A stretch of 64,000 nt of DNA from Platynereis dumerilii (GCA_026936325.1 JAPTHN010000011.1:35994629-36058628); one strand, 5' to 3'. Counted from the stretch's first letter, positions 33,068-45,481 are shown. Notes: generated by a model from the letters alone, not told the origin. Program-made: numbers and translations.

Positions 33068-33351
33068 TGTCATTGGATCTAGCTCCACCATGCCAGGAAC
33101 TTATAGTGGGTTGTACTTGTATGTTGCCACAGCTGCTAATCCTTGAATAGCATTGAATGTATTCACATTTAGCCTGATTTAGGGTTTTAAGTTTGTCGAT
33201 GAGAATAATAAGCATTCCCATCATGACATGGCTGAAAATGTTAAATTATATTAGTTTATTCAGTTATTAATTTAGGAACATCAGTTGGAAACTTATTGGT
33301 TCCTCCTTTATAAATATACTTTTCAAATTGTTTATATTATGTTCTTTACAG
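33068..33351 (+). other. Putative intron end upstream of the receptor gene
   Basis: The stretch ends in TATGTTCTTTACAG, a good splice acceptor immediately before the ATG at 33352. This suggests an upstream untranslated exon that I could not locate; it may lie on the far side of the nested transposons. Confidence 0.5.
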
Positions 33352-34317
33352 ATGCGGTCCTACAGCAGTAACGTGGATGGCTATGGCTACGGCACTAATC
33401 CAGATTTCATGTTTGACGGATCCCAAGGCATAGATGACTCAGTGCTATTTCTTGCTTTCAACTTGGAGTTGTTCATCCCCTTATTATTGATATTTGGCTT
33501 GAACCTTTTCCTCTTCATAAGAATCAAATGTGGACAAAACATTAACTGTGCAGCATGGCGATGGTTGGTGACCAATACATCTTTTTGCATGATGGTTATG
33601 ACATTCATTTCTTACAACAAAGTGGTCCCAGCCACTTACCATGTCAAATCTCTAATGTCAACAAAAGCGTGTCCTACCATGATCATCATCGGTCAAGTGT
33701 GCTGGAACGTGGGCATCATATCAAGCACCCTCGTCATCATAGAGCGATTCCATGCCTTGCGGAGAAAAAGAGAGAATGAAGGGTATTTCTACAACACAGC
33801 TGCCAAAATCACTCTTGCCTCATTGTGGATCATTGTCATCCTTGGAACAATCTTGCCTAGATTATTTGATGACTCAGAGCCTTCTGCCTTTATCCAGCGT
33901 CAATATAGTCTTCTATGCCTCACGGCTAACCATAAAATTCAGCCGATGGTTCAGAGTATCATCATGCTCTTTGCTGTTCCAACATTCATTGTTGTCTTGA
34001 TTGGCACTTTGCTTCTTAGATGCCAAGAAAGTTGCACAGAAACTATGAAAAAGTCTATAGCTGACCCACTTTTGAAAGTCACAATATTTGGATTAATTTT
34101 CCTTGTTTGTCCCCTTCTGTTTCGTATCAGCCATGTGTTTTTTCCGTTCAATGGATCCGGTGTGACTCATACAGTCTATTTTTCTGTGTCAATGCTCTTG
34201 TTCATTTATGACATGGCATTTCCTATCATATGGCTGTGTGCATGGCGACAAATGGCGAGTTTTCCAGTGTTGGTGCAAGGAAATGATGCAACGTCGTCCA
34301 GAGCACTTGTAGTGTGA
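33352..34317 (+). CDS. Divergent rhodopsin-like (class A) GPCR, 321 residues
   Basis: A plasma-membrane seven-helix receptor, expected to sense an unknown ligand and signal through G proteins. Hydrophobic helices lie at about 31-57, 69-88, 108-130, 151-170, 200-223, 239-264 and 271-297. Class A marks are Cys107 before helix 3 and Cys189 in loop 2 (likely disulfide), E131-R132-F133 in place of DRY, Trp159 in helix 4, Pro210 in helix 5 and CP at 253-254 in helix 6. In helix 7, FPIIW (290-294) replaces NPxxY. The usual helix 2 Asp is not seen. No N-glycosylation sequon lies in the short N-terminus, and the tail after helix 7 is about 24 residues. The first true ATG is at 33352, directly after a splice acceptor, so the coding part is a single exon. 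The frame is fully open. Single-exon, fast-evolving receptors form large families in sea urchins; membership here is inference. No peptide-, amine- or opsin-type signature (such as a helix 7 Lys) was seen. Confidence 0.85.
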   Translation: MRSYSSNVDGYGYGTNPDFMFDGSQGIDDSVLFLAFNLELFIPLLLIFGLNLFLFIRIKCGQNINCAAWRWLVTNTSFCMMVMTFISYNKVVPATYHVKSLMSTKACPTMIIIGQVCWNVGIISSTLVIIERFHALRRKRENEGYFYNTAAKITLASLWIIVILGTILPRLFDDSEPSAFIQRQYSLLCLTANHKIQPMVQSIIMLFAVPTFIVVLIGTLLLRCQESCTETMKKSIADPLLKVTIFGLIFLVCPLLFRISHVFFPFNGSGVTHTVYFSVSMLLFIYDMAFPIIWLCAWRQMASFPVLVQGNDATSSRALVV

Positions 34318-34325
34318 AATTTTAG

Positions 34326-34647
34326 CACTCTAAACCCAGGGTGGTCAAAGTGACAAGTCTAGAGTGGTAATTCCTGATGTCTACATGTAAACTGACAACT
34401 CTTTGAATCAAAATTACTAAAGGCTTGTCAATGTGAAAAATATTTGATTAGTAGGATTTACCACTCTGGTAATCAAGACTATACCAGATGGTGATCAAAT
34501 TGACCACTTGCAGAGTCAACATAATAATTTTGGTTATGAGATAATAGTCAAAATAATTTTCCAGGAAGTCAAACGCCTAATTCTGCACACATTACTACCC
34601 TAAATTAGTCATGAACTAGTCACACTGACAACCGAATGTTTAGAGTG
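34326..34647. mobile_element. MITE with CACTCTAAAC ends in the receptor 3' UTR
   Basis: CACTCTAAAC at 34326 is matched by GTTTAGAGTG ending at 34647. The match extends inward through GGTGGTCAAAGTGAC and its counterpart GTCACACTGACAACC. The 322-bp element starts nine bases after the receptor stop codon. The interior has several TAGTCA/TGACCA motifs. No convincing target duplication. Confidence 0.65.
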
Positions 34648-35884
34648 AGATAGATGTAAAAAATTTGCTTATTGCACAATTATCAGTTTAAACAATTGCA
34701 TTTTAATACATATTACGAAATCTCAAGTTTTCTCAAAAGTTTATGAAACAGCGAGTTTTAAAATTGCAATATTATGATAGTCTTCGTGGTATATTGACAT
34801 ATTTTGCCACATCGATTGTGTTTCTGGAATCCGATATACCTAATTTAGCATGAACGCATTTCTAGGAGGGTGGTTTTCACTGCTTTCCTTTGAACAAAGA
34901 AAGTCAGCTTTTTAATCACTACTTACATGAATCACGGATACATTTTCTTGCAGCAACATTTTCTTGCTCTATTTTGACTTTCCATGTGAATTTTTACATT
35001 TGCTTAATTATGCATGGATTTTCGTGCTTTTGATAAATTTATATTTTCATAGATTATTTTTCTGACATAAGTTGTTATTGTAGCAATGATATGTTGAGAC
35101 TGTGCACACTTTTTTAAGAAAAAAAAAATTAAATGAATAAATGCATGCAATCATTCATGTGCTCAAATCTACTATAGTTTGCTTTGTCCTTCTATGCAAA
35201 AAGAGTTACCCTGCAGTGAATTTACAACAATTTTCAGAAAACTGAATAATCAAAAAATATACACTGGGTCTCAACTCCATTACTTCTTTTAAACTTTGAT
35301 GGTAAAATGTATCTTGGGCATTTCATTTACTGGAGGAGTAAGAAACACAGGCACAAGTGTTGCTGATGGCCAAACATATGTAGTGCGATTCCATCAATCC
35401 TGTTGATATATGACCTAATTACACACAAAATCCTCTTAATTCTCTGGGAATTTGTTTTGGACAGTTAAATCTGCTCAGCTGATGAACTCCCATAAATTAA
35501 ATCTTCATACCTATTCATCTTTATTATATCCAAGAAGCTTTTTGCACTGTGGATTTATTTATGGCGTAAGCCCTGTGACCACAACTGTGTTGCAGGAATG
35601 TTGCAAAAGTAATATTAGTGAAATTGTGTGGTAGAAATGAGGTTGTTATTGTGTTGCAAACCATGGGCATTGTAAAAAAAACTAGAAGTGTCATGTTCAC
35701 GTCGTGGCAACATAATTTCTACCATACATTTCTATGTGACAAACGTACGAGCCCTCCGCCAATATAATTATTAGCAATGTTGTGTTTACGTTGCCCCTTC
35801 GGAGAGTGGAAAGAAAGTGTAAGATGATGCTCTTATTTCTTCATAAAAGACTTTCAAACGACAAAGATTTGGATAAGATAATCA
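34648..35884. other. Spacer, nothing recognised
   Basis: AT-rich sequence. Polyadenylation-type AATAAA-like strings occur (such as ATGAATAAATG near 35133), but none can be assigned to the receptor transcript with confidence. Confidence 0.4.
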
Positions 35885-37154
35885 TGAAAGTATGTTTCAA
35901 ATAGCTACATCTTGCCCAAGCTATTTTGCCAAATTACTAAAATTACGAAGATTTGATTTGATTTAATGATATATGATTGCCTAATATATCAAATCTAAAC
36001 TAATTTAGTTATTCTGAGAAACTAATATCATATGACACTCATGATTATATAATAATTATTGTAAAAATTGAACAAAATAGTCTTTCATAATAGGCTAATA
36101 GGCTTCAGTACATTTTGATGACTTACACACGGTAATTATTTATACACAAGAAGCTTAGAATTTAGCAATTACATTTTATTTAAACAAGATCTATATAAAT
36201 GAGGACAGGTCAGCAATTTATGAAAAAAAGATTAGCACTTACAAAAAGTATATTTTGACACTTTTTAAGATGAGGGAGAAGGGTTTAAAGGGGACTGAAA
36301 AGTGTAAATATTTTTATCATGTCGTTGTCAAAAAGATGGTCTTTTTGGAACAACTGACTTGATAAATTATGGTGAGAAAATAAATGATAATGATTCCAGA
36401 ACTGGGCTTCAATTGAGTGGGTTGCATTTACATATTTGTGTCTGTCTATCCTATGTACATCCACCCATTTAATATTTTCAATAACTCACTCATATCAAAA
36501 GTGTTTGAAAGCCAAAGGAATTGGCCTTCCCTGAATCAAGTGAAAAGAGTTGACCTATTCATAGAGCATCTCTTCATTCAAGATCTTGTTCAATGACACT
36601 CCATTGACAAGCTTTGATCTGCAAGATGGATGCCATTGATGTGAAATGAGGGTGTAAAACGTCACTTTTCCAAATACTTGTCCTATTCACAGACTCCATC
36701 AGACACTTCTAGTAAGCAACAAAACACATCTTTACAAGATTAGACTTTTATTTCCTGGCTCAGACACAGAGGCACAAACCAATAACTTTAAAAGGCACAA
36801 ACCTGATTAATCCAAGCCTGCATTCTGACAAGGGTACATGTACAGTTGTGGCCAAAATTATTTCTCAATCAATACACAGAACTTTTAATGATGGCAATGT
36901 TGGTCATAATTACGACTACCTAAAAAATGAACTTTGTTTTGCAGTTCCAAAGCCATAGGTAAAGGTAAAGGTGTTCTTATTCAACACGGGTAGCCAAAGA
37001 AAGTCCCCACTTGAAGTGGATAAAATGACTGGTTTCCAGACGGGCTCACAGCAGGTGTCGGTTTACCTTGCTGACGTCCAGTCCAAGTAGACACTGCTGG
37101 CATCATTACCTAATTAAGTCCTTGCTCAGCTCTGGTATGCCAGTTGGGAACTGG

Positions 37155-37218
37155 GCCACGAGTTTAACTCAGGCTGCTGGGGCAGAAGTCTAGCTTGCTG
37201 ACCAATGCTGCACCAAGT
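37155..37218 (-). repeat. tRNA-like (SINE-head) sequence, array 2 copy I
   Basis: On the minus strand GGTGCAGCATTGGTCAGC resembles an A box region and GTTAAACTC a B box (8 of 9 to consensus). Matching sequence sits in the other array copies at 46205 and 54631, where the B box reads GTTAAACTC and GTTCAACTC. It was therefore part of the ancestral unit. Not an intact tRNA. Confidence 0.45.
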
Positions 37219-38207
37219 GTTGTGAGAAGGTCTTCTTTTTCTAAAGAATTAACTACTTTTATTTTGGTGGCAGAGGTAACAAATATTTGCTTTGATTACT
37301 TGTGACTCTAGTGACTAGGCATACCCTCCTGAAAGTCAATCCAGTGTTTGGCACGAGCTAGCTACCATATTTGCGAAACAAATCAAATACTGACTTTAAA
37401 GTTCTGTTTAAGGTTTGCTGTCTCATCCTTTCCTTATTGTTCCATATCTGGGATCAACTTTTGGTGCAAATTTATTTAGACTACAGTGACTGGGCATACC
37501 CTCCTGAAGGCCAGTCCAGTACTTGGCACACGCAACTATATTTGTAAAGCAGTCAAAGCCTCCCACACACTGACTTTAAAGCTCTGTTTAAAGTTTTCTG
37601 TCGATTCCATCCCTTACTGTTCTGATATCTGGGATCCACTATTTGCACAAAATATAAGCATGTGGGAGTACTTCCTTCGAGTGCAAAGGACATGGAATTT
37701 TTCAAACCTTTTGGCATGGATTCTGTGCCATTCAGCTGTGAAATCAGTGCCTCACATTTACTATCTTTAGACGTTCATACGATGCTTTCAGACAAAGAAT
37801 AGTCAGAACCTAACTCTCGATTCTAAGAATAGCTTGAATCTACACCTAATTCTGCATGTCAACTTTATGAAGATTTATTTATGTCCATTTACAGGCCCAT
37901 CTGACACCCAGTGTGGCATCACAAATAATTGTTGTGCAGGACATTTCATCAGTGGACTGACAGAAACACTTCACAGCGTCTGGAGAATTGCGTCAGACTG
38001 ACTCAGACACTGACCAGTGTCACCAAATGATAATTAGAAAGCAGGAGGTCACCGGTGCAATTTTTGTCTGTGTTCTACATGTATTCTAAACAACCTTTTT
38101 TTTCTCGCAAGACATTATGGTGTATACGTGTAGATGCACTCAAGTTAGGAGTTAGCTTTAATGTGACAATAGCTTGTCAATAGAAATACTTCATAAAATA
38201 TTTAATA

Positions 38208-38214
<7 letters not shown>

Positions 38215-38241
<27 letters not shown>

Positions 38242-38242
38242 T
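38215..38242. repeat. TA dinucleotide microsatellite
   Basis: About 14 uninterrupted TA units. Confidence 0.95.
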
Positions 38243-39789
38243 GAGCTTAGAATGACATTTAAGTAAATTTGGTTGTTAGAATAGGTTTAATATGACTCTA
38301 ATCTTTCTTTTGCACATTGTTTTATTTTTGCAACAAGCATAATAATATCATACATAAAGATGTTATGATCGTCGTGGCTGGCCCTTGCTTTTGGCTCTTA
38401 CGTGTATATACCAAAATTTAGTGTTCATGAGCCACTAAATGTGGCCGGTACCCTTTGAAGTATTCTGTATAATATATATGGATGTGTTCAGTTACTGAAG
38501 AACTTATTTATTTCCTTGCACCAACACATTAAATATCCAGCTTGAAAATTCCAACCATTTTAAGTTCAAGTAGCATGCAACATCATTAAATATCCTTTTT
38601 GCATCATTGCATGATCACATTTATTGGAAGCTGAAAGCCTTCATCTGATTTCATAAGGCAAGGTGCCAAATGGGGGGAAGGATTTTTAAAAGGAAACGTT
38701 GTGACAATGTGAATATAACCGGAGGCGAAAAGTGATTCAGTGAAAATTCATAATTTTCTGTTCTTCTCACGTTTACATTGGCTTATTGAATGTGACATCA
38801 GAAGGCCACTTCAGGGCACTACCAACTGGATATTATCAAAAATTTCTGTAAGAAGTATTGCTTTAAATGATCAGTTAATTGTAATCTTACTTTACAGCAC
38901 ATGCAGGAAAAGGCAAATTACAGAACCACCGTGTCTCCCTGACCATGTGTAATTGTATATACTAAAATCTGGTATCAACACTTTTTTTTTTGTATGCCAC
39001 ACAAAGCTCTCAATCGAGACCCAAACCAGACTGCCTTCTGTTCTAAACCTTGATAAACTATTTCAGTGAGCCACAATGAATTGAAAATCTTGAAAGGTTA
39101 CATTGTTTTTCAAGACAAATAGGAGCAGATGCTCTCACCTGAGAAAAGAACAAGAGCTTCACAAATATGTCTTGTTGCTTTAAATGTAGCTTTGCATAAC
39201 ACACATATGACCGAAACAATGGATGGATGATTTGGGCGGTACATTCTGCATTTACCACAGGCTGAAGTATATGCTGGAGATGTTTGAAAGGGGAAAATAC
39301 TTATGAAGATTCACCTTATATTCAAATGGGAAAACCCCATGACTTATCACAAAATTGCTGAATTACTAATGCACCCATTTATACAAAGCAAGCGATTTTC
39401 TTACTCTGTCCAATGCTTCATAGGGAAATTCCATAATTACCAACTAATACTTCATAGCCAAGCCAATATAAAAAAGAATGGCAAAAGAGAGACCAACGAA
39501 ATATTTCCAACCCTGTAACATTGGAGTCCAATAAAGCTTTCTTCAGATGTCATTCTCTTGGTAGTTTGATATATTGTTCGCAACATGCTGTTTGCCACAT
39601 AAATGAAAAAGTCTTGTGGGAGTTGATGTGGTTTTGTGATTTAATATGTTTTAACACGCAAAGAAAAATTCCTACGCTTACCATATTGAAGCCATGAGTG
39701 TCCGAAGACTTGGCGCGCAGGTTATTTTGGTGACTAAACAAAAGGCACTAACAGACAGATTATATGGGAAACATTATCAGAATATAATT

Positions 39790-40765
39790 ATACTAGCATT
39801 CACCCGTGATAAAGGATAACACAAATGGCAGTCAAGCAGGTTTGTGGCAGTCTGGAGAATGAGTCTGAGAAAATGTCAGAGACAGGAAAAATATGGACAG
39901 TAAAGAGCATTTTCATTATATGTCAGGGGGTGACCATTTTTATTCTGTGTTAAAGAACTAACTTCTTGGCCAGTTTTGGTAAAACAAAAGAAATAGTTTT
40001 GGGCAGTGTTAAAAAAAGAAATTAATGAGTGAGGACGTCAGACACACAAAATAAATAATGACTGTCGGCGTCACTGTGAAAGATATGATTTCCCGTGGAA
40101 GAAAACTCCCCAAGTACCCCCCCCCCAAGAAGGGGAACTGAATGATATACAGCTGAATTGAGATGGAGGTGAACTATTGTTTAGTCTGTAAATAACTGTA
40201 TAAAGAAAATATTAAGGTCACAGTGGGCAGTTCAAGAATGAAAAAAGATGGCCGCCACAAAATGGCAGCCTTCTTGGATTTTTGGACATGTTCCCAAGTA
40301 ATACCTGCAGGCAATACCTGTACAAAATTTCATAACTCTAAGCGGAATATTAGGGTCACAGCGGGCAGTTGAAGAATGACTGGCAAAATAGCCAATGCAA
40401 AATTGCGGCCATCTTGGACTTCTTGACATATTCCCAACCAACACCCACAGGTTAATACCTGCATCAAATGTCATAAATCTCAGCAAAATATTAAGGTCAG
40501 TTCATGAATGAAGAAAGATGGCTGCCAAAATGGCCAGCACACAATTGCTGCCATCTTGGATTTCACAACATGTTCCCAATCCATATGCACAGGCCAATAC
40601 CTACACCAAATTTCGTAACTGTAAGCGAAATATTAAGGTCACAGTGGGCAGTTCAAGAATGAAGAAAGATGGCCACCACAAAATGGCAGCCAAGATGGCC
40701 GCCACAAAATGGCAGCCACCTTGGACACTTACCGAAACCTTAATCAGGATAGCAGTGTCACCACT
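39790..40765. repeat. Composite repeat, copy 2: head plus ~141-bp tandem array
   Basis: TACTAGCATTCACCCGTGA at about 39793 is the same head as at 805. After a repeat R1 insertion (39940-40125), about four monomers follow at 40200-40740 with CAGTGGGCAGTTCAAGAATG, AAAATGGC(A)GCC and CATCTTGGATTTC. This confirms head and array as one unit. Confidence 0.8.
39940..40125. repeat. Dispersed repeat family R1, copy 3
   Basis: Shares CCAGTTTTGGTAAAACA, AAATAAATAATGACTG, GGAAGAAAACTCCCC and a C-run end with 6105-6345. More diverged than copies 1 and 2. Confidence 0.55.
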
Positions 40766-43700
40766 TGGCAATTTTAACTAATTAATGGTAATTAGCAAAA
40801 CTAATGAGAGTTGAGGTTAATCCTTGCATGGTTGAAATCCTCATGTGAATTCTGGAGTTTGGAGATGAGATTCATAGTGTTATTAGTTGACAGGAAAAAG
40901 CCTTATGGTTGAGATGATATAGTTTCTTCCACAAATATATATATAGGATATTTGGCTATGATTAATCATAATCGTATGTTTGTTTTGTTACAATAAACAT
41001 TTCATCCTTGTAAAATTGCTAAGATATGATTGAGAGCCAAGATCATTGCCCTACCCCTCAATCAAGTGAATCAAGGTGACCTATTCGGTATCATGGAGCA
41101 GATCAGAGACAAGATTAAAGTAGTATCAGTGTGAGTAAGGCACAATCTATTGTCCCTTGCCATGTTGCTAAATGGGTTCTTAAATTTTAGTAATAGAATT
41201 ACATATCAATATTTACTGTTGTAAATCTTAAATGGAAATAGGTACTAAAAAAACAATCTTCGTGAAAACTGCAAATTAGTCATGATTAAATGCTCCATGC
41301 CTTGCAATGTATTCATATTGTCATAAAATGGTTCTGGGAAATCCTTTCAGCATTTTACAAACAATCTTAATGAAATCTGATGATTGCTTTTAGCCACCAT
41401 TAAAACATGTAATCATGCAATGCAGCATCAAATGACATTGTACATGAAGTGAATGTTTCGTGTCAAGCACTACTTCACAACTGATCAAAATTTTCCAGAA
41501 ACCAAAAAATACGTTCTTGAAATCAATATGTTTTAAACCTCCCTAAATTAAATCATAATTCTCAAGAGTGGTTATGTTATGGATCAAAACCATATCAATC
41601 ATCGAAAAGTGCATCTGAATCAGTCTTGACCACTAAAAATAAATCTTTTTTACAACAATTGATTACTTGTACTCTCAAGATCAAGTTACTGTATCACAAC
41701 CAAATTTCTCACGAATATATTATCACTGTCAGAGAACATTTTCTCGAAAACAAAGGAATAAGTCCATGTCCACCTGCTCTTGCATGTCGAGTCACATCCA
41801 ATCACTATAGTGACCCTCGACTCCAACAAGGCTTGATTATTTTGTGGCAAACTTGATGTTGTGAGCCATACATCATACCATAAAGCAAATGACATCAGAA
41901 GCCTGCATGAAGGTCCTTATTGGCCTCCAAATTTCCATGGTTGGAATAATTGATAACCTGATTGAGGGGTTGTCAAATAGATTATTCTATCATTTCAAAA
42001 GAATGATGATCACATACGCTCATCTTGTTAGAATCTTTCTCTTTTTTCGCATCTCATGTGTGCTACTTACTGAAAGAAACAGAATAACTGTGAGGCGTCA
42101 ATTAGTAAAGTTATCCCCTGGCATTATTATGGTAGATCCACATTGCTTAAAATTATGATCCTCTGGAAGAAATTTGGGCATTGTACAGATTGGCATATTT
42201 TAAAATGGTCATAGCCTATCTGCTTAATACGAGGCAATTTGCTCTTCTAAAGTGGTGATGCCCTTTATATTTTGCAACAACCAGGCATGAATCTATACAG
42301 TCACTAAAATTGAAAGCTTAGATTACATTTCTGGTGTGTATTAAAACATAATTTGAGTTGAGAGAAGAGGATAAAGATAAAATAAAGAGAGGAACGAAAG
42401 CAATGAGGCAATCAGCATTTGCATCCATTAGCTTTCTCCTTCTTGAAAACATTTTCCTGACATCTTGAAATCCGTGTGTGTTACATATAAAATAGCTTAA
42501 TCAGAGGATGTTGCTCATTGAGCATTTCCGTATTGTAATATCCTTTGGTTGGCAAATTAAATATTCAACAACAACTTATATGAAGATGTCCTCTTTACTC
42601 CAATGGCTACTGACATGCATGCGAAATAACATGTCACAAGATTGAGCTTGATCTCTGGTCTGATTCCAAACAATACTGTGGAAAAGAAATGGTGCTGTAA
42701 TTTACAGATTTTGTTGTTTGCATGTGTCTATAAATCCTATAAATCGTAAAACATTTGTATCCTTTACCATCATACAGTACAGTATCAAGAGTAATTACCA
42801 AGATGCTTCCTGTGAACTCTGACATCTGCCTCTTATACCCAACTATCAGACATATTGGGTGATTGTGCCCACCTGCCATGTTTACAACTATGTACAAAGT
42901 CTGCAAAACATCAATTCCCTCTTTGACACTATGTCTTTGTAAGGTTGATTAATCTGCCACCGTTGCTCTCAGCCATAATTCTTTTGTCTTTTAAATCATG
43001 TCCTCAGCTCTATAGGCTTTTTAAAAAGATGATGAATGAGGCACTGAATTACTCACAGGAGCATTTCCCAAACTTTAGAATTATAGTTTGCAAATGTTTT
43101 CCTTATATTGCGCTAAAACGGATGTCTGAATAATGATTGTGTGTAAGTATGTTTGGCATTAGTTGGCACCACTGGATGAATAAACATGCAAACAGCTGCA
43201 AAAAAAATTCAAATTCAGACCAGTTTAATGAATAGATTTAATGTGTGTGGCACAAGGTGCTGACATCACAATACATGTACCTTTCTAGTATGAGCTGTAG
43301 CATAACGGTAACAATGCCGCACAGATGATATTAGACACTGCAGCAATTATGCTGCATTTAAAACAAAATTGAAAACTCACAATTTAAACTTGCTTTGACT
43401 TTTATTAAATGTTATCGATTTTATAGACTTCAAGTTGAACAGATTTCAACACTTTTTGTTATTTTTATTTATAATTTGAGACACAGAATCTTTTAAGCGA
43501 CATTTAATCCAACAGTGTCAATATTAAGTTGATATATTTTCCATTGTATTGTTAAGTTTTGCTGAGTTGTTTCAATTGAGGGACTATAAACTTAAATAAA
43601 TGTTAAATTTTAATGTTAAATAGTTGTAATCAAGGGCATTCACTTTTGAAACCTAGCAACTCATATATATAGCCTGCTTTTCTTTAATGCCATAAAACAA

Positions 43701-44299
43701 AAGTCAGAATGTAAAGAAGACTAATAAATTTTCCATATCAAGTCTTTCCAGACACTTTGTAGACTTGTTTTGTTGAATAATCATCACATAACATATCACT
43801 TCCCTGTATATTGGCCCATATGAAGCCTGGAAGTCCATTTCAGTAAGACTTTTCTGATATATTCTTGAAGAACATTGAGATATTGGCATGATTGTGTGTC
43901 GCTAATCAAAGTGCAAACATTTAAGGACTCCGAGGCTCAAATAATTCAAAACATTGATTACAGAAGCAGGGTGGCAGCCTTCAAAACTGTAGTTGACAAA
44001 CAACTGTTTTATGCAATTCCCCTGGTATTTGTGAGAAAATCTGTTTGGTTTGATACATAAAATATTATTTTCAGAAATTTCCAAAATATAGGTTTCATTT
44101 TAAAGAAATAAAAATCTTTGAGATTAATATTAATTATATTTTCGATAGATTCAGCGATTTTCACAGAAATTGATATTCAATAATCTCAGAACTTTTTCAG
44201 AAAATCAGTAAGTTTTTAGAACTTTTCGTGTATATACTTTCTTCTATTATTTTGACAATGTATGTTATTATCCCCCTTTTTGTGATTATTTTACAAATT

Positions 44300-44460
44300 T
44301 CTGACTCAGACTCAGACTCAGACTGTATTTATTCGGCACATATTATGTATGACAGTAAATAACTACAAAATGTAATTTCAATTTCATATATTTATCTATA
44401 TGGCCAGGAGACCCACCGAAGACTGGGATCACGGTCGCTGCTGGTGGGCCACCCAGATGA
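44300..44460 (-). mobile_element. LINE 3' terminal fragment with GTCTGA tail
   Basis: On the minus strand GTGGCCCACCAGCAGCGACC leads through GGGTCTCCTGGCC and AATAAATACAGTCTGAG to three GTCTGA units. Same family as 11270-11410. No coding part retained. Confidence 0.65.
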
Positions 44461-44942
44461 GTAACAGTCATGTAGTGTTAAGAAACAAAATAATATCAAT
44501 ATTTATTAACAAACTTGCATAATGATGGCATGCTTATGTCATACAGATACCCACGACATGGTTGGTAAAACTGAACAATAGAATCAGTAAAACGTAATAA
44601 TAAATTCAGTAGCAATTATAAAATATTTATGTTTGAGCCAAATACAAGACAACTTGCACGCAATCATAATTAATTTAAATTTTGACAAACATAACAATTT
44701 GGAATTCTACACACTTGATTATAAGAGTTCAGTAAACTTGGTTTGATATAATATTTAAAGCCAAAGAGAGTATGTGTAAATCCTTCTCTTTGTAATTATC
44801 AGGCATTTCTGAGAATCTCCAACAAAAATATCATCTTCTCTAAAAATGATTGAATTCGCTGAGGAATTTTGGAGAATACCATCATACAGTGTTAGGGCTG
44901 TTAGGCCATCATACAGTGTTGGTATTGATCTATCAAATATAT

Positions 44943-44985
44943 GTGGCTCTGTAGCATAGTCGTTAGTACACCTGCCCTGAACTCA
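44943..44985 (+). repeat. tRNA-like 5' fragment
   Basis: GTGGCTCTGTAGCATAGTCG TTAGTACACC resembles a tRNA/SINE A-box region, but no B box follows before an A-rich stretch. Truncated SINE head at best. Confidence 0.3.
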
Positions 44986-45481
44986 TTTCTTCTTAAAAAA
45001 TCATGTTTCAAATAGCATAGCTTCATCTTGCCCATCCTTATTTGCTAACTATTGAAATTCCAAAACTTTTTAAAGATTCAATGTCATATGATTGTCAATT
45101 TTGACCTAATTTGGTTATTCTGGGAATGTGAAAACTATCTCATAACACCCCATAATTATGAAATGATTATAATAAACATTGAACAAAATAGCCTTATTTA
45201 AGGCTAATATAAATCAGTACATTTTAATGACTAAAACACAGTAATTTCAGACGCAACATAAGTTATGAATTTAATAAAAGACATTTCCATAATGCATTTC
45301 TTGAAAATTACAATGACAATATACAAATGGTAATGATTGTAGAACTGTGCTTAGAGCAAGAGTATTGCACTTCCCAGATCTATCAGCATCTATCTTTATC
45401 TATCAGTCCATCCATTCTTTAATATTTTCCATTCACTTGCTCACAAGAGATTGAAAGCCAAGGGCATTGGTCTTCCCTGAA

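Larger units (their letters stand above)
35885..44990. repeat. Segmental duplication array 2, copy I (~9.1 kb)
   Basis: Ordered blocks recur downstream in the same orientation. Examples with copy II: 35890-36160 with 45000-45240, 36505-36780 with 45455-45720, 36950-37240 with 46035-46290, 37480-37740 with 46365-46640, 39500-39700 with 50330-50520, 41160-41480 with 51170-51460, 42290-42620 with 53050-53420, 42950-43160 with 53740-53970, and 43870-44200 with 54200-54500. A block near 36505 also recurs at 41030, and the 37310 block is doubled within the copy. No protein gene is convincing inside. Confidence 0.85.

Noticed and set aside
33328-33351. Upstream in-frame extension of the receptor from TTG
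   Set aside because: The extra codons overlap a splice acceptor and use a non-ATG start; the ATG at 33352 is the better start.
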